A stretch of DNA of 42,479 nucleotides from Promethearchaeota archaeon (GTDB lineage: Archaea > Asgardarchaeota > Lokiarchaeia > Sigynarchaeales > SOKP01), in the NCBI GenBank assembly GCA_030605085.1, contig JAUWBH010000030.1, positions 1 to 42,479 of the forward strand, read 5' to 3'. Position numbers and translations under genes: made by a program. The notes under the pieces are model-generated. The model was given only the letters and a program-made list of their open reading frames with translations, did not search any database and was not told where the DNA came from. Shown here one piece after another: positions 34,389 through 42,286 of the stretch; the first letter of the stretch is position 1, and each line of letters starts with the position of its first letter.

Positions 34389-35339
34389 ATGCCTATTGAT
34401 AATTTTAAAACAAAACTGAAAAAGGTAAATCAGGTAAAAATAACTAATGATACTAATATAACTACACTAATTAATTCACTAAAAGAGACAGGATTTAATG
34501 CCAAGAGATTAGCGTTAGCGTGTGATATTTATAAAAAAATGGTTGGCGATAATGATTGCACTAAATTTTTTGGTTTAGCCGGAGCAATGGTTCCGGTTGG
34601 AATGCAAAGAATAATTCACGATTTTATCGAAGAGGGATTTATAGATGTTTTAGTGACTACTGGGGCGAATTTAACTCACGATCTTGCTGAAACTTTAGGG
34701 TATCATCATTTACAAGGAGAAATTAACGCAAACGATTTTGATGACGCCGAACTACATAGAGAAAAGATAAATCGAATTTACGATGTACTTTTACCAAATA
34801 AAGTATACGAGGGTATTGAAGATTTTATTTCTCAATTAGAAATTCCTAATCCTAATATGTCGGTTAGCTCTTTTTTAAAATTTCTTGGTGAACAAATACC
34901 AGAAAATTCAAATTCAATCCTAAAAATTTGCGCTGAAAAAGAAATTCCAATCTTTTGTCCAGCTTTCACAGACTCTGGTTTGGCGCTCCAATTAGGATTT
35001 CATTATCCTAATTTAAACCTTAATCACTTTAAAGACATGCTTGAAATGGTTAATTTAGCATGGGACGCCAAAAGAGCAGGCGTATGTATTATAGGAGGAG
35101 GTGTTCCAAAAAACTTTATAATGCAATCTTTACAATTTTGCCCGAATTCAGCGACTTACGCAATCCAAATAACTATGGACCGTCCAGAACCAGGCGGATT
35201 AAGTGGAGCCACGCTTAGAGAAGCTATATCTTGGGGCAAAGTAAACGAGAAAGCAAAATTATCTACAGTTATATCAGATGCAACGATTGCGCTTCCAATA
35301 ATACTTTGGTTTCTAAAAAAATCAAAGACAAGGATTTAA
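34389..35339 (+). CDS. Deoxyhypusine synthase-like protein, paralogue 2
   Basis: 316 residues, clearly related to paralogue 1 (shared LAGAMVPVGM, LVTTGANLTHDLAE, PIFCPAFTDSGLA, GGGVPKNF, GGLSGATLREAISWGK). The Lys nucleophile block is kept, but this copy has DRPEPGGLSG where true DHS has EFDGSDSG, so both aspartates of that loop are changed, and the KHH motif is missing. The layout fits the 'DHS-like' branch, whose members are not all hypusine enzymes; some DHS relatives make homospermidine. Probably cotranscribed with paralogue 1. It is convergent with the longin-like gene, with a short hairpin between. Confidence 0.85.
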   Translation: MPIDNFKTKLKKVNQVKITNDTNITTLINSLKETGFNAKRLALACDIYKKMVGDNDCTKFFGLAGAMVPVGMQRIIHDFIEEGFIDVLVTTGANLTHDLAETLGYHHLQGEINANDFDDAELHREKINRIYDVLLPNKVYEGIEDFISQLEIPNPNMSVSSFLKFLGEQIPENSNSILKICAEKEIPIFCPAFTDSGLALQLGFHYPNLNLNHFKDMLEMVNLAWDAKRAGVCIIGGGVPKNFIMQSLQFCPNSATYAIQITMDRPEPGGLSGATLREAISWGKVNEKAKLSTVISDATIALPIILWFLKKSKTRI

Positions 35340-35348
35340 ATAAAAATG

Positions 35349-35367
35349 TTATCTAAAATTAAGATAA
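35349..35367. terminator. Hairpin between convergent DHS-like and longin-like genes
   Basis: TTATCT (35349-35354) pairs with AGATAA (35362-35367) across a 7-nt loop in the 32-bp gap between two converging stop codons. Confidence 0.35.
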
Positions 35368-35371
35368 TGGT

Positions 35372-35842
35372 TTATTCAAAAAATGTTCCCTTTAGTTTTT
35401 CATCTAAAGTAAAAACATCTAATCCAAAAATTTTGTCAAGTGTTTTTTTAAAATCTTTGAATTGAGAGACTTCGGATAGATTCCTTCCTTCAAAATTAGA
35501 TTTAAATTTTTTTGAAACTTTATTTAACGAGGGGATTATAACTTTTGAGAGATGTCTGTCAATCTTTTTCTCTTTATCTAAAATAGCGTAAGAAATCAGG
35601 ATTTCAGGTTCAACACTATCATCTGACTTAATTTTATCTTCAATAAAAGCGATAACAAATTTATTCATTTCAAAATATTCTACCAAACCTGGCTTTGAAA
35701 GCGTATTTTCAGCAAAATTTATAAGTGCCGTTAACAATCCTGATCGAAGATCCATATCGACTTTCTCTTCTGATGTTTTATGATAACTCGCATTTATTAA
35801 TGAAAATCCTCTGAATAATAAACCAGCCTCGCGTATCACCAT
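35372..35842 (-). CDS. Longin/roadblock-like small protein (Asgard)
   Basis: 156 residues. Predicted order: strand pair (AGLLFRGFSLINASYHK), long helix beginning DMDLRSGLLTALINFAENTL, strand pair VEYFEMNKFVIAFIED and EILISYAIL, then two charged helices. The D-x-x-L-x-SG-h-x-x-A-h-x-x-F-hxE helix after an N-terminal hairpin is a hallmark I associate with longin-type domains that are abundant in Asgard genomes and resemble the subunits that bind small GTPases in eukaryotes. The tail of the membrane protein at 11713 has the same pattern. The partner is unknown. Confidence 0.55.
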   Translation of the reverse strand: MVIREAGLLFRGFSLINASYHKTSEEKVDMDLRSGLLTALINFAENTLSKPGLVEYFEMNKFVIAFIEDKIKSDDSVEPEILISYAILDKEKKIDRHLSKVIIPSLNKVSKKFKSNFEGRNLSEVSQFKDFKKTLDKIFGLDVFTLDEKLKGTFFE

Positions 35843-36232
35843 ATTTATGTTGTACCTCTCTAAATTCTAAAAATAATAACCTTACTAATTGAATATTTCA
35901 GTGTCTTTTATATAAAATTTCGTTCTAATAAATTTATTTAATCGTGGAATATATTCATAAAATCTTTATCCTAATATTTAATTATTATGTGGAAACTCTT
36001 AAATCTATCCATATTAAAAAACATAATTCTAATTTAATTATGGATCAACTTTAAAATTTTTTTACAGATATATAAAGATTGTGATAGAAAGCGTCTATAG
36101 TGTAGAGACTTTCTAATTTACAGTAGTATTTTCGAAATAATTACAAAAATAATATTATTTGAATATTTGGTATAATTGTTATTGATTTTTTTGACTATAA
36201 CAATTATAACTTTTGTTTTATTATTTGAGCGT
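35843..36232. other. Divergent intergenic region with hairpins
   Basis: 390 bp. It contains an imperfect hairpin (36086-36114: 6 bp, 2x2 internal loop, 5 bp) and a perfect 12-bp inverted repeat near the M29 start. No gene or tRNA was recognised. Confidence 0.4.
36171..36208. promoter_or_regulatory. 12-bp perfect inverted repeat before the M29 aminopeptidase gene
   Basis: TATAATTGTTAT (36171-36182) pairs exactly with ATAACAATTATA (36197-36208), 14-nt loop, 25 bp before the ATG at 36233. If translation began at the upstream TTG (36176), this element would encode a hydrophobic leader foreign to the family, so it is more likely an operator or leader hairpin. Confidence 0.45.
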
Positions 36233-37417
36233 ATGACAAATATAGATACTGAAAAAATTAAATTTTGTGCAAAGAATATCACAAGATGCGTCAATATTAA
36301 GGAAGGTGAATGCATATATATTAGGGGCGGTGTTTATTGCCAAGAACTTTTAGAAGAAGTTGCTCTAGAAGTTTTAAGAAAGGGAGGTCTTCCTCATATA
36401 AGTTCAACTTCAGATTATTTTTCAGAAACAATTTATAGTGATGAGCAGATAAAAATTGATACATTAGAAAAGACCCCAATTCACTTATTAAAACTAATAG
36501 AACATATCGATGCTGCTATCGTCATAGAGCCATACGAAGATCCTTCTATTCAAAATAAGTTTCCAAGGGATAAGATGTTAGCCTCTTCGAAAGCAGTAGC
36601 ACCAATTCGAGAAGTTCTCTACGGGACAACGGAGAAATACGCTCCTGGGAAGCGTTGGCTTTATGCAGGCTGGCCATCGAAAAAAGCTTCTGAATATTAC
36701 GATATTGAGTATAAGTTACTTGAGCACTTTATAATTGATGGAATGAGCGTTCCAGTTGAAGATCTTGTCAATGTTACTAAAAAATTAGGAAAATTATTTC
36801 AAAACGCTAAAAATGTTCATATTAAAGACGATTTTGGGACAGATTGTTGGGTTTCAATAGAAAATAGGAGGATAAATTTTGATGCAGGATTGATAACAGA
36901 AGAAATGATCGAGGTTGGGGACCTTGGGAGCAATTTACCGGCAGGAGAGGTTTTTTTCGCACCTAACGAAAAACAAGGAGAAGGGAAATTGTTTTGTCCT
37001 CTTACAAAAGACAGATATAGCAATAAAATCTTGAGAAATGTTGAATTGCCTTTCAAAGATGGAAAATTATTGATAGATAAGGTAAATGCTGAAGAAAATT
37101 TGGAGGATCTTATTAAAAGTTTTAAACAATGCGAGGAAGTAGATAAACAGAGAAACCTTCCAGAACTAAGAACATATAACATAGCGGAACTTGGAATTGG
37201 CTGTAATCCCAAAATTACAAAAGCAATTGGTTATATTTTAACTGACGAAAAAATAAATGGAAGTATTCACATTGCTTTCGGCGAGAATAAACAGTATGGA
37301 GGGACATCTTCATCCCAAATGCATTGGGATTTTGTAACAACGCCACAAGTAAATATTATAGTTGAGTACAATGATGGCACTAAAAAGTCAATAATGGAAA
37401 ATGGAAAATTACTTTAA
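36233..37417 (+). CDS. M29-family aminopeptidase (AmpS/PepS-like)
   Basis: 394 residues from the ATG at 36233; a longer frame from TTG 36176 adds a hydrophobic leader not found in this cytosolic family. The metal and catalytic residues of thermophilic M29 metallopeptidases are visible in order: Glu in NLPAGEVFFAP, Glu in AELGIGCNP, His in GSIHIAFG, Tyr in NKQYGG, and His and Asp in MHWDFV. These dimeric enzymes release N-terminal amino acids using two metal ions. It is a stand-alone gene behind a 12-bp inverted repeat, convergent with the radical SAM gene. Confidence 0.85.
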   Translation: MTNIDTEKIKFCAKNITRCVNIKEGECIYIRGGVYCQELLEEVALEVLRKGGLPHISSTSDYFSETIYSDEQIKIDTLEKTPIHLLKLIEHIDAAIVIEPYEDPSIQNKFPRDKMLASSKAVAPIREVLYGTTEKYAPGKRWLYAGWPSKKASEYYDIEYKLLEHFIIDGMSVPVEDLVNVTKKLGKLFQNAKNVHIKDDFGTDCWVSIENRRINFDAGLITEEMIEVGDLGSNLPAGEVFFAPNEKQGEGKLFCPLTKDRYSNKILRNVELPFKDGKLLIDKVNAEENLEDLIKSFKQCEEVDKQRNLPELRTYNIAELGIGCNPKITKAIGYILTDEKINGSIHIAFGENKQYGGTSSSQMHWDFVTTPQVNIIVEYNDGTKKSIMENGKLL

Positions 37418-37445
37418 TGGTATAATTATAACTCATTATACCATT
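37416..37445. terminator. Bidirectional terminator hairpin between convergent genes
   Basis: AATGGTATAAT (37416-37426) pairs exactly with ATTATACCATT (37435-37445), an 11-bp stem with an 8-nt loop. It overlaps the stop codon of the M29 gene and the last codons of the radical SAM gene. Confidence 0.5.
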
Positions 37446-38901
37446 TATTATAAAAATCGTACCACATTTTAATTGAAATGGTTTTAAATAAATTTAATTC
37501 AACTGTAGACAGTCTAAAACTCTTGAGAATTTCTTTATATTGCTCTTTATAGTCAAATAGATGATCTTTGAGTGAGTAATCTCTCGAAGGAGCGGTTGGA
37601 ACAGATTTTTTTAAAGGATTTCCTTTTTTTTTCCACCATTTTTTAATAAATTTCGTACCATATTTTAATTTAAACTCTTTCATATTTTGATAAACATAGA
37701 CATTGGGATAATTTGAAAATAAAGTTGGACTAATCTGAATATTTGGATGAAGGGCGTTCTCATTTATAAAATTTATTGTATCCATAAACGATTCCTTGGT
37801 TTCTCCGGAATATCCTGAAAGCGTGTTCAACCGACAATATGTTTCATTATTGGAATTTTTGTAGGTTTCAACAATTTCTTTTGCTTTATTTAAATATTGA
37901 TCTGGAGCATTCGTTTTATTCATAGCAATAAGCATTCTTTTAGAAGTAGTTTCTAACCCAAATCCAACAACCATACGACTCCTAATAAATTTATTAATCA
38001 AGTTAATATCTATCGTTTCAATCCTACTTTGGCAAGAGAATCGAAAAGTTTCATTGCATTTATTTTTAATTATGTAATCTAAAACCTTTTCTTTAATTTT
38101 TACGCAATTAAAAGACTGATCTCCAAAGGCTAATTTCGGCTCGTTTTCATAATAATTTTGAATAAGCTCACATAAGGATTTAAACTGTATTTTAAAATTT
38201 TCAAACGTTAAAGTTCTAAAAGGATAATTAGTTGCGCAAAATTTACAATTATATGGACAGCCTCTCGAAATAAAAAAATCGAACTTAAAATTATTTTTAT
38301 CGGGATAAGAATCCAAATACATTTCAAAATCTGGAATAGGTAATTTGTTAATATCGATAAATGTATTGGATATTAGGAGTTCTGCTTTATTCCTTTTTCT
38401 TCTTTTATTTAATTTGTTTGCGTGAAATAAATCTATTAATAACTTATCAGCTTCTCCTTTAATAACATAATCAAATTTTGAAGCTCTACCTAAAAAATCC
38501 TCTGGCACAGCAGTTGGATGATATCCCCCGACTAAAATTGTTAATTTCGGAAAGTTTTTTCTTAAAATTTTCCCAATTAACATTGTTTGGTGATATTGCG
38601 CACTTGTGTAACAATTAATACCTACTGCATTAAATTCTTGAATATTTTTATCTTCCAAAATTTTTAGAAATACTTTTTCAAAATGACATTTTCTTATTTT
38701 ATCTATTGAGAATTGGTTATTTTTCTCTTCTTCCACTCTTAAATCAATAATTTGAGTGGAAACATTCTCTCTTTCTTTTAAAAGAGCAGATAGTTGAATT
38801 GTTCCATATGGAATATCGTTATAATATAATAACTTCTGGTAGTTTTCAATATAAAAGAATCCTGGAATAATAAACAATAAGTTTGACTTATTTTCTGTCA
38901 T
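37426..38901 (-). CDS. B12-binding radical SAM protein
   Basis: 491 residues. The N-terminal ~150 residues form a cobalamin-binding-type Rossmann domain (VGINCYTSAQYHQTM, then LTILVGGYHPTAVPE). The radical SAM cluster is CPYNCKFC, Cys215-x3-Cys219-x2-Cys222, followed by a TIM-barrel with GFGLET and LSGYSGET segments. Such enzymes use a 4Fe-4S cluster and SAM, often with B12, to methylate or rearrange unreactive carbons in lipids, tRNA, antibiotics or cofactors. The target is unknown. The C-terminal ~90 residues are basic and aromatic and may bind nucleic acid or another protein. No partner gene is adjacent. Confidence 0.85.
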   Translation of the reverse strand: MTENKSNLLFIIPGFFYIENYQKLLYYNDIPYGTIQLSALLKERENVSTQIIDLRVEEEKNNQFSIDKIRKCHFEKVFLKILEDKNIQEFNAVGINCYTSAQYHQTMLIGKILRKNFPKLTILVGGYHPTAVPEDFLGRASKFDYVIKGEADKLLIDLFHANKLNKRRKRNKAELLISNTFIDINKLPIPDFEMYLDSYPDKNNFKFDFFISRGCPYNCKFCATNYPFRTLTFENFKIQFKSLCELIQNYYENEPKLAFGDQSFNCVKIKEKVLDYIIKNKCNETFRFSCQSRIETIDINLINKFIRSRMVVGFGLETTSKRMLIAMNKTNAPDQYLNKAKEIVETYKNSNNETYCRLNTLSGYSGETKESFMDTINFINENALHPNIQISPTLFSNYPNVYVYQNMKEFKLKYGTKFIKKWWKKKGNPLKKSVPTAPSRDYSLKDHLFDYKEQYKEILKSFRLSTVELNLFKTISIKMWYDFYNKWYNEL

Positions 38902-39110
38902 GTTAACAATTAAAGTTAAATCAATTCTATAAATTAATTAATTCTAAACTTTTATAAAGTAGACCTATTTGTTCCATAAACAAAATTTTCATTTAACATT
39001 TTTGGATATATTAACAAGAGATAAATATTTAAGTCTCAAAGAGAATTATCATTAACTATTATTTAAATATGAATTTCATAAAGAAATTCCCGAATTTTTT
39101 TCACAGCTCA

Positions 39111-39599
39111 TTATAAAGAGTAATTGTCTAAAAATTGTACAATTTCTTCTAGCACTAATTTTTTAAATGTTATTCTGTCTGCTTTAAAGTTATACTTTTT
39201 AACCACTGTTTCTTTCACTGTTGAATAACCAATATATACTAAACCTACAGGTTTTTCTGGACTCCCCCCTTCTGGGCCAGCTATGCCAGTTATTCCAATC
39301 CCAATATCAACATTCGCAGTCTTTCTGATGCCATCTGCCATTTGCTTGGCAACAATTTCAGAAACAGCTCCATGTTCTTCAATAGCGTTAGGATCTACTT
39401 TTAATAAATCGATTTTTGCTTGATTACTATAACTTACGACTCCCCTTTCAAAAATGTTTGAAGAGCCTGAAATATTAGTTATCATGTGCGATATATATCC
39501 GCCTGTACACGATTCCGCAACAGCAACCCAAATTTTCTTTTTTGTAAATTTTTCAATAATGTTCCTTATTTTTTCCAGTATATCCATATTATAGGTCAT
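39111..39599 (-). CDS. pncC: CinA C-terminal domain protein, nicotinamide-nucleotide amidohydrolase
   Basis: 162 residues with the whole CinA-C pattern: VAVAESCTGGYISHMIT, FERGVVSYSNQAK, HGAVSEIVAKQMADG, GIGITGIAGPEGGSPEKPVGLVYIG. Stand-alone CinA-C proteins (PncC) hydrolyse nicotinamide mononucleotide to nicotinate mononucleotide plus ammonia, recycling the pyridine ring of NAD in the cytosol. The fused MocF/CinA N-domain is absent, as in many archaea. Monocistronic. Confidence 0.88.
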   Translation of the reverse strand: MTYNMDILEKIRNIIEKFTKKKIWVAVAESCTGGYISHMITNISGSSNIFERGVVSYSNQAKIDLLKVDPNAIEEHGAVSEIVAKQMADGIRKTANVDIGIGITGIAGPEGGSPEKPVGLVYIGYSTVKETVVKKYNFKADRITFKKLVLEEIVQFLDNYSL

Positions 39600-39744
39600 T
39601 TGTCTTGTTCACTAAAAGATTATAAACTATTTCACTACTATTATTTTAAATAAAAAATACACCTAAAAAAAAAAATATTAATCATTAAAAATATATTAAT
39701 TCTGAATTTATTAAAAATATATAAACAAAATATTAGAAAAAAAA

Positions 39745-40314
39745 ATGAGCGGCAACGAAAACGCATTCGTATTTAAGATTACGGTAATTGGCGATGGGGC
39801 TGTAGGTAAAGTTTTTCGCCATTTGCGTTAAACGCCAATAACAAGCCTCATTAAGAAGTATACTCAAGGAAGTTTTCAAAAAGATTATATCAAAACTTTG
39901 GGGGCTCAGTTTTCTAAGTACGATGAGAAAGTTGGAGGAGATCACGTAAAGTTGTTCTTTTGGGATATAGCGGGGCAAGCAGAGTTCATGTTTATGCGTC
40001 CAACCTTTTACAAGGGTTCAAAAGCAGCAATCATAGTATTTTCTCACGCTAATGATGAAGCTGAAAGTTTTGAGCATGTTAAGGACTGGCACGATGATAT
40101 TAAGAAATTTTGCGGAGAATTACCTATTATCTTATTCGGAAATAAAGTTGATTTAGTAAACGAAAAGGATTTAGATGAAAATAAGGTTAAAAAATTAGTT
40201 AAAGAAAGAAATTTTCTTGGATATTATAAAACCAGCGCTAAAACGGGAAGTGGCGTTTATGAAGCGTTTCAAACAATAATAAGGGAATTACATCAGCAAT
40301 ATAAAGATGACTGA
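39745..40314 (+). pseudogene. Ras/Rab-like small GTPase interrupted in the P-loop
   Basis: The ATG at 39745 opens FKITVIGDGAVGK, the G1 loop up to its lysine. A 30-base insert (39811-39840) with an in-frame TAA (39829-39831) follows, then the frame resumes exactly with TSLIKKYTQGSFQKDY. All later motifs are intact: switch II WDIAGQAEF, G4 GNKVDL, G5 TSAKTG. Without the insert the protein is 179 residues, normal for the family; there is no C-terminal prenylation cysteine, as usual in archaea. Either the gene was inactivated very recently or the insert is removed or bypassed. GTPases of this kind switch between GDP and GTP states to control trafficking-like processes in Asgards (inferred). It is convergent with a thioredoxin-like gene. 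Confidence 0.85.
39811..39840 (+). other. 30-nt stop-containing insert in the GTPase P-loop
   Basis: It lies between the codon for the catalytic Lys (AAA, 39808-39810) and the next codon (ACA, Thr). Its core GCGTTAAACGC (39825-39835) has 5-bp complementary arms around one base. Its length is a multiple of three but it carries TAA. G1-loop GK-T/S sites are common insertion points for inteins and other homing elements, so this may be a scar or minimal mobile or splicing element. Confidence 0.6.
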
Positions 40315-40327
40315 TATTTTTTGTTTA

Positions 40328-40621
40328 TTAAATTTTGACTGAGGAAATAAAGGCATACAGTATGGCGTCGATAATTTCTTCTTCTTGAATATTTACGCTC
40401 AATTTTTTATCCGCAATTACTATTGTTGGAACCGCAGTTATTCGATACTTTTCAATTAGGTTTCTATTTCCACTTTCTTCAATATTTATTTTATCTACAT
40501 GCAATTTTTTTCCAAACATTGAAATGTTAATTTTAATCAATAACTTTTCTACATTTACGCAGGGAGCACAATGATTACTGCTAAAGAAGAGAATTTTAGG
40601 ATATTCTGTTTCTGAGTGCAT
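40328..40621 (-). CDS. Thioredoxin-fold redox protein
   Basis: 97 residues, a minimal thioredoxin/glutaredoxin fold. The redox pair is CAPC (Cys18, Cys21) after the first strand ILFFSSNH, and the cis-proline segment AVPTIVI is present. It should carry out thiol-disulfide exchange in the cytosol. Its C-terminal ~75 residues are closely repeated by the oppositely oriented gene at 40858. It is convergent with the interrupted GTPase gene. Confidence 0.8.
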   Translation of the reverse strand: MHSETEYPKILFFSSNHCAPCVNVEKLLIKINISMFGKKLHVDKINIEESGNRNLIEKYRITAVPTIVIADKKLSVNIQEEEIIDAILYAFISSVKI

Positions 40622-40857
40622 CTATTTTATAAAAAAAATTTTTACATTTATTTCATATTTTCATAAATTCTGTATAATAAAAAACAGATACTGTAATTAT
40701 TCACAAATAAAAATGTTTATGTAAAAGAGGACGATACTATACCTATATAAACAATTGCCAATTATTTTTAAATATAGAATTTTTCACGAAATTTCACATA
40801 ATCTAGATTGTAATTGTCATACAAGAATATTTAAAAATATAAAAAATATATTTAGAA

Positions 40858-41085
40858 ATGTTAAAAAGAATAAATATAAGTATGTTTGGTAAGAAACTCC
40901 ATATTGAAAAAATTGATATTGAAGAGAGGGGGAATCAAAAGGTAACGCAAGAATATCAAGTAACAGCATTACCAACGCTAATCATAGGGATTAAAACTGA
41001 TTATAAACGACTCAGCGTGAACATTCAAGAAGAAGAAATTATTGACGCTATATTATATGGTTTTATTTCTTCAGTCAAAATTTAA
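40858..41085 (+). pseudogene. Truncated thioredoxin-fold paralogue without CxxC
   Basis: 75 residues starting at INISMFGKKLH, which aligns with residue ~29 of the gene at 40328. It keeps ALPTLII and the identical tail VNIQEEEIIDAIL-GFISSVKI, but lacks the first strand and the CxxC. A short insertion (GIKTDY) lies before the last strand. The 5' DNA does not resemble the full copy, so this is either the stub of a duplicated gene or a redox-dead protein translated from the ATG at 40858. The pair is arranged as an inverted duplication 236 bp apart. Confidence 0.65.
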
Positions 41086-41141
41086 AAATATCAAAATAAA
41101 TTATTATAAATAAATGTAAAAAAAAAAACGGGGGAACGATT

Positions 41142-41621
41142 TTGGATCGACAACTTTTATCAAAAATATTAACTCAGATGAAAAACCATTTAAAGAAAGG
41201 ATTAGATATAGGAAATTTAAAGGTAGCAAGTCTTCTCAGTCTCGGACATCAATTAGAGGCAATCCTATATTTTATCGGACACGAATTAGGCAGTGTTATA
41301 AAAGTAGATCCAGTCAAAGATGTGACAAAAATTCCCAAAGGTTTAAAAGAAGTTACCTCTGAATATAACTTAGGAAAAATTCAGATTATGGATAATTCCG
41401 AAGATATCATTCAATTAAGATTGAAGGGTCATTCTTCAAGTAAAGATTTAATGGATAAAGGAATAAAATCCCAGGGGAGTTTTTGTTCGTTTGAAGCGGG
41501 ATTATTAGCTGGAATTGTAGAACGCATGAGCAATATACATTGCTATGCTCAAGAATTAAGTTGTAGCTTACAATCAGGAGAAGATTTTTGTGAGTTTATG
41601 ATTGTTTTTCAAAAAGATTAA
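41142..41621 (+). CDS. V4R (4-vinyl reductase/Bet3-like) domain protein
   Basis: 159 residues, nearly the whole protein being a V4R domain. The tail SFCSFEAGLLAGIVERM, then CYAQELSCSLQSGEDFCEFMI, is the family pattern (C-x-h-x-AGhhxGhh ... ExxCxAxGxxxCxF). V4R proteins bind small hydrophobic ligands, and the fold is that of Bet3, a core subunit of eukaryotic TRAPP, the activator of Rab GTPases. The start is TTG at 41142 with GGGGGAA at 41130-41136; the first ATG would cut off the N-terminal helix. It lies directly before an intact Rab-like GTPase gene (131-bp gap). Confidence 0.8.
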   Translation: MDRQLLSKILTQMKNHLKKGLDIGNLKVASLLSLGHQLEAILYFIGHELGSVIKVDPVKDVTKIPKGLKEVTSEYNLGKIQIMDNSEDIIQLRLKGHSSSKDLMDKGIKSQGSFCSFEAGLLAGIVERMSNIHCYAQELSCSLQSGEDFCEFMIVFQKD

Positions 41622-41752
41622 ATAAAAATTAGACGCGCACTATTTTGGATTTTCATTTTTTTTAACCATCCATTTTTCACGAGAGGAAAATTATTAATAA
41701 TTATAAACTATATTATAATGAAATAGAAAATGATTAAACTAACTGAATAATA

Positions 41753-42286
41753 ATGGCAGACCGAGATTATATAATTAAAATTTGTTTGCTTGGGGAGGCT
41801 AATGTAGGAAAAACTTCTCTTGGTCACCGCTATATAGAAAACAAGTTCCGAAGAGATTATAAAGCTACATTAGGCGTTAATCTCCTCAAGAAAGATCTGA
41901 ATTTGGAAGGTTATGGAAGCGTTAGTTGCCAAGTTTGGGATTTAGGTGGACAAGATTCTTTCGCTAGTCTAAGGAAATTATATTTAGAAGGGGCAAATGG
42001 AGCACTTTTAATTTACGACGCAACAAAAAAAGAGACTTTTACAAAGTTGGACGAATGGGTTGACTCATGGAAAGAATCCAGAGTTGATAAACCACTAGTT
42101 TTAATTGGGAATAAAATTGATTTAAAAGGTAAAGTAAAAATAGAAGAAAGCGAGGGAAAAGAATATGCTGAAAAAAATTCGCAAATAGTTGATTTTATTT
42201 TAACATCTGCTAAAACTGGAGATAATGTCGAAACTGCATTTATTAATTTAATCAAGATAATATTAGATAACTTATCTAAAAAGTGA
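41753..42286 (+). CDS. Rab/Ras-like small GTPase
   Basis: 177 residues. G1 GEANVGKTS (~14-22), switch I region with TLG after DYKA, G3 WDLGGQDSF (DxxGQ kept), G4 GNKIDL, G5 TSAKTG. All nucleotide-binding motifs are intact, and the protein is one compact domain with no prenylation cysteine. Asgard genomes carry many such GTPases, viewed as relatives of eukaryotic Rab/Ras/Rag families. It probably shares a regulatory neighbourhood with the V4R protein upstream and the interrupted GTPase at 39745. The ATG at 41753 is preceded by TAATA rather than a strong ribosome-binding site. Confidence 0.93.
   Translation: MADRDYIIKICLLGEANVGKTSLGHRYIENKFRRDYKATLGVNLLKKDLNLEGYGSVSCQVWDLGGQDSFASLRKLYLEGANGALLIYDATKKETFTKLDEWVDSWKESRVDKPLVLIGNKIDLKGKVKIEESEGKEYAEKNSQIVDFILTSAKTGDNVETAFINLIKIILDNLSKK

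Noticed and set aside
36176..36232. Hydrophobic N-terminal leader of the M29 aminopeptidase as a signal or membrane anchor
   Set aside because: M29 peptidases are cytosolic; the leader is encoded by a 12-bp inverted repeat and is best read as noncoding.
39733..39978. Minus-strand ORF over the start of the interrupted GTPase
   Set aside because: It is the antisense shadow of clear GTPase coding sequence and has no domain of its own.
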